64,000 nucleotides of DNA from Clostridiales bacterium (GTDB lineage: Bacteria > Bacillota > Clostridia > Oscillospirales > Oscillospiraceae): positions 26,261 through 90,260 of the forward strand of contig JAJBVG010000003.1 of assembly GCA_020859945.1 (NCBI GenBank). Direction: 5' to 3'. The position numbers and the translations under genes are program-made. The notes beneath the pieces are model-generated. The model saw only the letters and a list, made by a program, of their open reading frames with translations. It did not search any database and had not been told where the DNA came from. Of this stretch, positions 61,272-64,000 are shown one piece after another. Each line of letters starts with the position of its first letter. The stretch's first letter is position 1.

Positions 61272-62318
61272 ATGGTGACCATCCGGGACATCGCCAGGGC
61301 GTGCGGCGTTTCCATCGCCACGGTGTCCAACGTGCTGAACGGGAAGAGCAACGTCTCAGCCGAAATGCGCCAACGGGTCATGGAAAAGGTGCAGGAGATG
61401 CACTACACCCCCAACTCTGTCGCCAAAAATCTCAAGACCAAAAAGACCTGTACCGTGGGCATTATCGTGGAGGATGCCACCGTTTTCTCCGTCCCTGACC
61501 TGGTGGACGGCATTACCGAGTGCTGCGAGGCGAACAACTACCGGGTCATGCTCGTCAATCTGCGCCTGTTTCAGAAGTATGGCGACACCTATTATCGCCA
61601 GGAGGTCTACCGGGAGCAGATCCAGGAGGTGCTGCGGCTGCTGCTGGCTGACCAGGTGGAGGCGGTCATCTACATTGCCGCCCACGAGCGGACCATCCGC
61701 TGTCTGCCGGAGCAGTTTCCCATTCCTCTGGTGATGTGCTACGCCTACAGCACCACCCCCGGCATCCCCTCCCTTTTGGTGGACGAGACCACGCCCACGG
61801 AGGAGCTGATTCAATCCGCCATCGACCGGGGACACCGGCGCATCGGCGTCATCGCCGGAAAACAAGACAGCGTCCACGCCCAGCAGCGCCTATTGGCCTA
61901 CCGACAGGCCCTGTTTCGGAATGGTATCCCCTTTGACCCCGGCCTGGTTTGCGAGGGAGACTGGACGCGGGAGAGCGGCATCCGGCACACCGACCGGCTG
62001 CTGGAACAAGGGGCCACGGTGATTTTCTGCATGAACGACCTGATGGCCGGCGGCGTCTACGCCCGCGTGAAAGAGCTGGGCCTGACCGTGGGCAAGGATG
62101 TGGGCGTCATGGGCTACGACAACCGGCTGGTGAGCCAATATCTGGACCCGCCCCTGACCACGGTGGAACTGCCCCTCCATGACCTGGGCTGCCGGGCCGG
62201 AGAGGTCGCACTGGCGGCCATCTCCCAGGAAAGCATGTTCCTCCCGGAACAGATCTATGTGACGGGAAAGGTGATTTGGCGCGGCTCGGTGCAGGAAATG
62301 GAGCCTTTTGCGGAATAA
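61272..62318 (+). CDS. LacI-family transcriptional regulator
   Basis: The 348-residue protein has the LacI HTH (TIRDIARACGVSIATVSNVLNG) with hinge helix (TPNSVAKNLKTKKT). The periplasmic-binding-protein-like ligand domain follows (VGIIVEDATVFSVPDLVDGI, then GVIAGKQDS, FCMNDLMAGGVYARVKELGL and VMGYDNRLVSQYLDPPLTTV). It should bind a sugar or related ligand; no transporter or catabolic gene is next to it, so the target is not evident. The palindrome in its own leader suggests autoregulation. Ends near a terminator shared with the facing gene. Confidence 0.93.
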   Translation: MVTIRDIARACGVSIATVSNVLNGKSNVSAEMRQRVMEKVQEMHYTPNSVAKNLKTKKTCTVGIIVEDATVFSVPDLVDGITECCEANNYRVMLVNLRLFQKYGDTYYRQEVYREQIQEVLRLLLADQVEAVIYIAAHERTIRCLPEQFPIPLVMCYAYSTTPGIPSLLVDETTPTEELIQSAIDRGHRRIGVIAGKQDSVHAQQRLLAYRQALFRNGIPFDPGLVCEGDWTRESGIRHTDRLLEQGATVIFCMNDLMAGGVYARVKELGLTVGKDVGVMGYDNRLVSQYLDPPLTTVELPLHDLGCRAGEVALAAISQESMFLPEQIYVTGKVIWRGSVQEMEPFAE

Positions 62319-62341
62319 AACAGAATGATTTACAACGAAAA

Positions 62342-62382
62342 CGCCCGAACCCGGCTGTCAAACCAGGTTCGGACGCATTTTT
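62342..62382 (+). terminator. Terminator of the LacI gene
   Basis: CGCCCGAACC pairs with GGTTCGGACG and is followed by ATTTTTG. Confidence 0.8.
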
Positions 62383-62387
62383 GCATT

Positions 62388-63275
62388 TTACAGCTTTTTT
62401 TCCAAAATAATCGCCACGGGGAGGCCCCGCTTGTGCCGCCACCAGACGTAGTTGAACACGTTGCCCAAAATCACGATGTTGCCGCAGAGGTACAGCCAGA
62501 GCATCAGGATGACGACTGAGGCCAGTGACCCGTACACCACGGAGTACCGGGAGGACATGCTGATGAAGGTGGAAAACAGATGGCTGAACAGCGTCAGCAT
62601 CAGAGAGGTCATCGCCGCGCCGGTGAACACCGGGGGCCGGGGTTTGTTCTGCCCGCCGGGAGCTGTCAGCCGGTAGAGCAGGGACAGGAACAGCAGCGAT
62701 GCGCCGAACATCACCAGCAGCCGGATGAGGGGCCAGTAGACCGGCACCGTGAAGGGCAGGAACGACGCGACCAGGTTCATAAACCAGTTGCCGGTGAGCA
62801 CCACCACAAAGGACAGGTAGATCATCACCAACAGCAGCAGCGCGAACACCCAGGAGAACAGCACCGCCCACACGCCCCGGAAGGCTTTGCGGCCATAAAT
62901 CTCGCCGGAGATAGACACCAGCCCCCGGAAGGCGGCGCCGGCGGCGGTAATGGTGGTGGCCAGCCCCGCGATAAACATGGCGATGCTCTGTTTGTCCTGC
63001 ACGTAGACGATGTAGTCCGCCACCACCTCAGCCACTGTCTCCGGCAGAAACTCCGAGACGGCAGTCGCCAGGTTCACTCCGTCCAAGGGGAGCAGACCCA
63101 CGATACCCGTTATCATCATAATAATGGGGAACAGCGTCATCAGCAGGTAATAGGCCAGCTCCGCCGCTCCCCGGCTGACCCGACGGTCCAGGTAGACCTG
63201 CACCACGTCCACCAGAAAGGCCACCCAGCGGTATTTTTGAGACATCTGCTCCAGCAGAGAGTCGACTTTTTTCAC
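62388..63275 (-). CDS. YihY/BrkB-family inner membrane protein
   Basis: The 295-residue protein has six predicted helices and the family signatures AAELAYYLLMTLFPIIMMI (about 38-56), GLVSISGEIYGRK and SSRYSVVYGSLASVVILMLWLY (each in or near a helix). Function is unknown; some members were wrongly called ribonuclease BN. The start is GTG 63273-63275 with GAGGGGG upstream. It follows rpsT at 70 bases on the same strand, with a terminator between, so partial read-through is possible. Confidence 0.9.
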   Translation of the reverse strand: MKKVDSLLEQMSQKYRWVAFLVDVVQVYLDRRVSRGAAELAYYLLMTLFPIIMMITGIVGLLPLDGVNLATAVSEFLPETVAEVVADYIVYVQDKQSIAMFIAGLATTITAAGAAFRGLVSISGEIYGRKAFRGVWAVLFSWVFALLLLVMIYLSFVVVLTGNWFMNLVASFLPFTVPVYWPLIRLLVMFGASLLFLSLLYRLTAPGGQNKPRPPVFTGAAMTSLMLTLFSHLFSTFISMSSRYSVVYGSLASVVILMLWLYLCGNIVILGNVFNYVWWRHKRGLPVAIILEKKL

Positions 63276-63295
63276 ACAGACACCCCCTCTAAGAC

Positions 63296-63322
63296 GGCAA
63301 AACCGCCTGCTCTCGCAGACGG
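63296..63322 (-). terminator. Terminator of rpsT
   Basis: On the minus strand CCGTCTGC pairs with GCAGGCGG over GAGA, and TTTTGC follows. Confidence 0.75.
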
Positions 63323-63343
63323 CTTTGCAGACCCGGTGCCAAC

Positions 63344-63610
63344 TCAGCCCTGAATGGCGTTGAGCTTAATGGTCATCTGGCTCTTCTTGTGGGCGGCCTT
63401 ATTCTTGTGAATCAGACCGGCGGCGGCGGCCTGGTCAACGGACTTCACAGCCGCTTTATAGACACTATCAGCCTCGCTGCGGTTGCCCTCAGCCACAGCG
63501 GCGTCGAACTTCTTCAGCGTCGTCTTGAGCGCGGACTTAGCGGCCTTGTTCTGAGCGGTCTTTCTCTGCGCCACCAGGACACGCTTCTTAGCAGACTTAA
63601 TATTCGGCAA
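63344..63610 (-). CDS. rpsT: 30S ribosomal protein S20
   Basis: The 88-residue basic, helical protein starts (M)PNIKSAKKRVLVAQRKTAQ and ends KNKAAHKKSQMTIKLNAI, as expected for S20. The start codon is TTG 63608-63610 with GGAGGTG 7-8 bases upstream; use of TTG here gives the conserved PNIKSAKKR N-terminus, and E. coli rpsT also uses a UUG. It is divergent from gpr, an arrangement conserved in spore formers. Confidence 0.97.
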   Translation of the reverse strand: MPNIKSAKKRVLVAQRKTAQNKAAKSALKTTLKKFDAAVAEGNRSEADSVYKAAVKSVDQAAAAGLIHKNKAAHKKSQMTIKLNAIQG

Positions 63611-63660
63611 ACCAAACACCTCCTCTAATAGCATTACACACCTAACCTGTGCGGTCTTGT

Positions 63661-63689
63661 ATTATATCATCAAACAATTTGAATTGCAA
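63661..63689 (-). promoter_or_regulatory. Sigma-A promoter of rpsT
   Basis: On the minus strand TTGCAA (63684-63689), 17 bases, TATAAT (63661-63666). Confidence 0.8.
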
Positions 63690-63722
63690 CCGTTTTTTGA
63701 AATTTTTTTATCAGGAATCAAA

Positions 63723-63750
63723 GGATATTTTGCCCCGCCCCGGCCATACT
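63723..63750 (+). promoter_or_regulatory. Possible forespore sigma-G-type promoter of gpr
   Basis: GGATA (63723-63727), 17 bases, CATACT (63745-63750). This fits the SigG pattern (GNATR, then CATNNTA) loosely, and gpr is a SigF/SigG gene in Bacillus. Confidence 0.45.
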
Positions 63751-63779
63751 GAAAAAAACGAGCAGGAGTGTGAGCAGCC

Positions 63780-64000
63780 ATGTTCCCCATAGAGACAGAT
63801 TTGGTTTTAGAGGCCACGGAGCTTTGGCGGCAGCGGCCCGGCGACCCGGGGGAGCTGCCTGGCGTGGCGACCCGGGAATACCTGCGGGAGGGCTTTCCCG
63901 TGACAGAGGTCAAAGTGCTGGACCGGACTGGCGCGGAGGCGGTGGGCAAGCCGGTGGGGACCTACCTGACGGTGGAGACCGACCGGGCGGGCCACCAGAT
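63780..64000 (+). CDS. gpr: GPR germination endoprotease (3' truncated by window)
   Basis: The first 73 codons are present. The protein starts MFPIETDLVLEATELWRQRP, then GVATREYLREGFPVTEVKVL and AEAVGKPVGTYLTVET. The TDLxxEATE opening with a propeptide of this size and the GKPxGTYxTxE strand are those of the spore protease that degrades small acid-soluble proteins at germination. The ATG has CAGGAG about 10 bases upstream. Position next to rpsT, divergent, matches clostridial and Bacillus genomes and marks the host as a spore former or a descendant of one. Confidence 0.88.
   Translation, partial: MFPIETDLVLEATELWRQRPGDPGELPGVATREYLREGFPVTEVKVLDRTGAEAVGKPVGTYLTVETDRAGHQ

Overview
The window is about 64 kb of GC-rich (roughly 60% by eye), gene-dense DNA from a low-redundancy Firmicute chromosome. 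Clues to the organism are a spore germination protease gene (gpr) next to rpsT, a Firmicutes-type LexA box, RqcH, Mini-RNase III, GdpP, a Na+-pumping oxaloacetate decarboxylase, PPDK, TTG/GTG starts with strong AGGAGG sites, and many small intergenic palindromes. Together these suggest a spore-forming anaerobic gut clostridium of the Oscillospiraceae type (Flavonifractor, Intestinimonas or Oscillibacter-like). The genus is inference. No phage, insertion sequence with transposase, CRISPR array or rRNA operon was seen.

Layout. 0-1.2 kb: the end of an acyltransferase-like membrane protein, a tiny membrane protein and an XRE regulator. 1.3-4.9 kb: a four-gene Na+-translocating oxaloacetate decarboxylase operon. 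5.1-5.8 kb: two identical tRNA-Val genes and a 41-residue peptide gene behind direct repeats. 5.8-12.5 kb: a GtrA-like protein and two very different GH3 glycosidases, one cytosolic and one membrane-anchored with permuted domains, separated by a MITE-like element. 12.7-14.7 kb: a GHKL/LytTR two-component system. 14.8-20 kb: KDG kinase, an amidohydrolase and an aconitase-family hydratase. 20-28 kb: housekeeping genes (EamA exporter, mrnC, rqcH, MarR, QueG-like, tadA, prmA) with a short AT-rich islet at 25.5-26.3 kb. 28-33 kb: mntP, uxuA, uxuB and a divergent GntR regulator. 33-42 kb: two GH31 glycosidases behind a TRAP transporter. 42-53 kb: ppdK, an HD protein, a foldase lipoprotein, gdpP, lysA, a PHP phosphatase and a fumarase alpha subunit. 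53-56 kb: a translationally coupled lexA-ogt-spx-DUF1294 operon and asnA. 56-64 kb: a type IIA topoisomerase B subunit, an Old Yellow Enzyme-family reductase, an unexplained promoter-to-terminator unit, DUF4250, a LacI regulator, a YihY protein, rpsT and the start of gpr.

How the genes fit together. UxuB, UxuA and KdgK are three successive steps of glucuronate catabolism (fructuronate to mannonate to KDG to KDPG). The TRAP transporter and two intracellular GH31 enzymes beside them look like the uptake and hydrolysis part of the same system, with the GntR protein as likely controller. PPDK and the Na+ pump link pyruvate, PEP and oxaloacetate to energy conservation. LexA controls its own operon with a DNA alkylation repair gene.

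Most unusual content is intergenic: four copies of one GC-rich palindrome family, at least three of a second, 7-bp-period degenerate tandem repeats at about eight places, a nested inverted-repeat element, and two transcription units (about 16.1-16.3 kb, minus; about 60.6-60.9 kb, plus) that have a good sigma-A promoter and terminator but no convincing protein. These RNAs are the best candidates for something undescribed.
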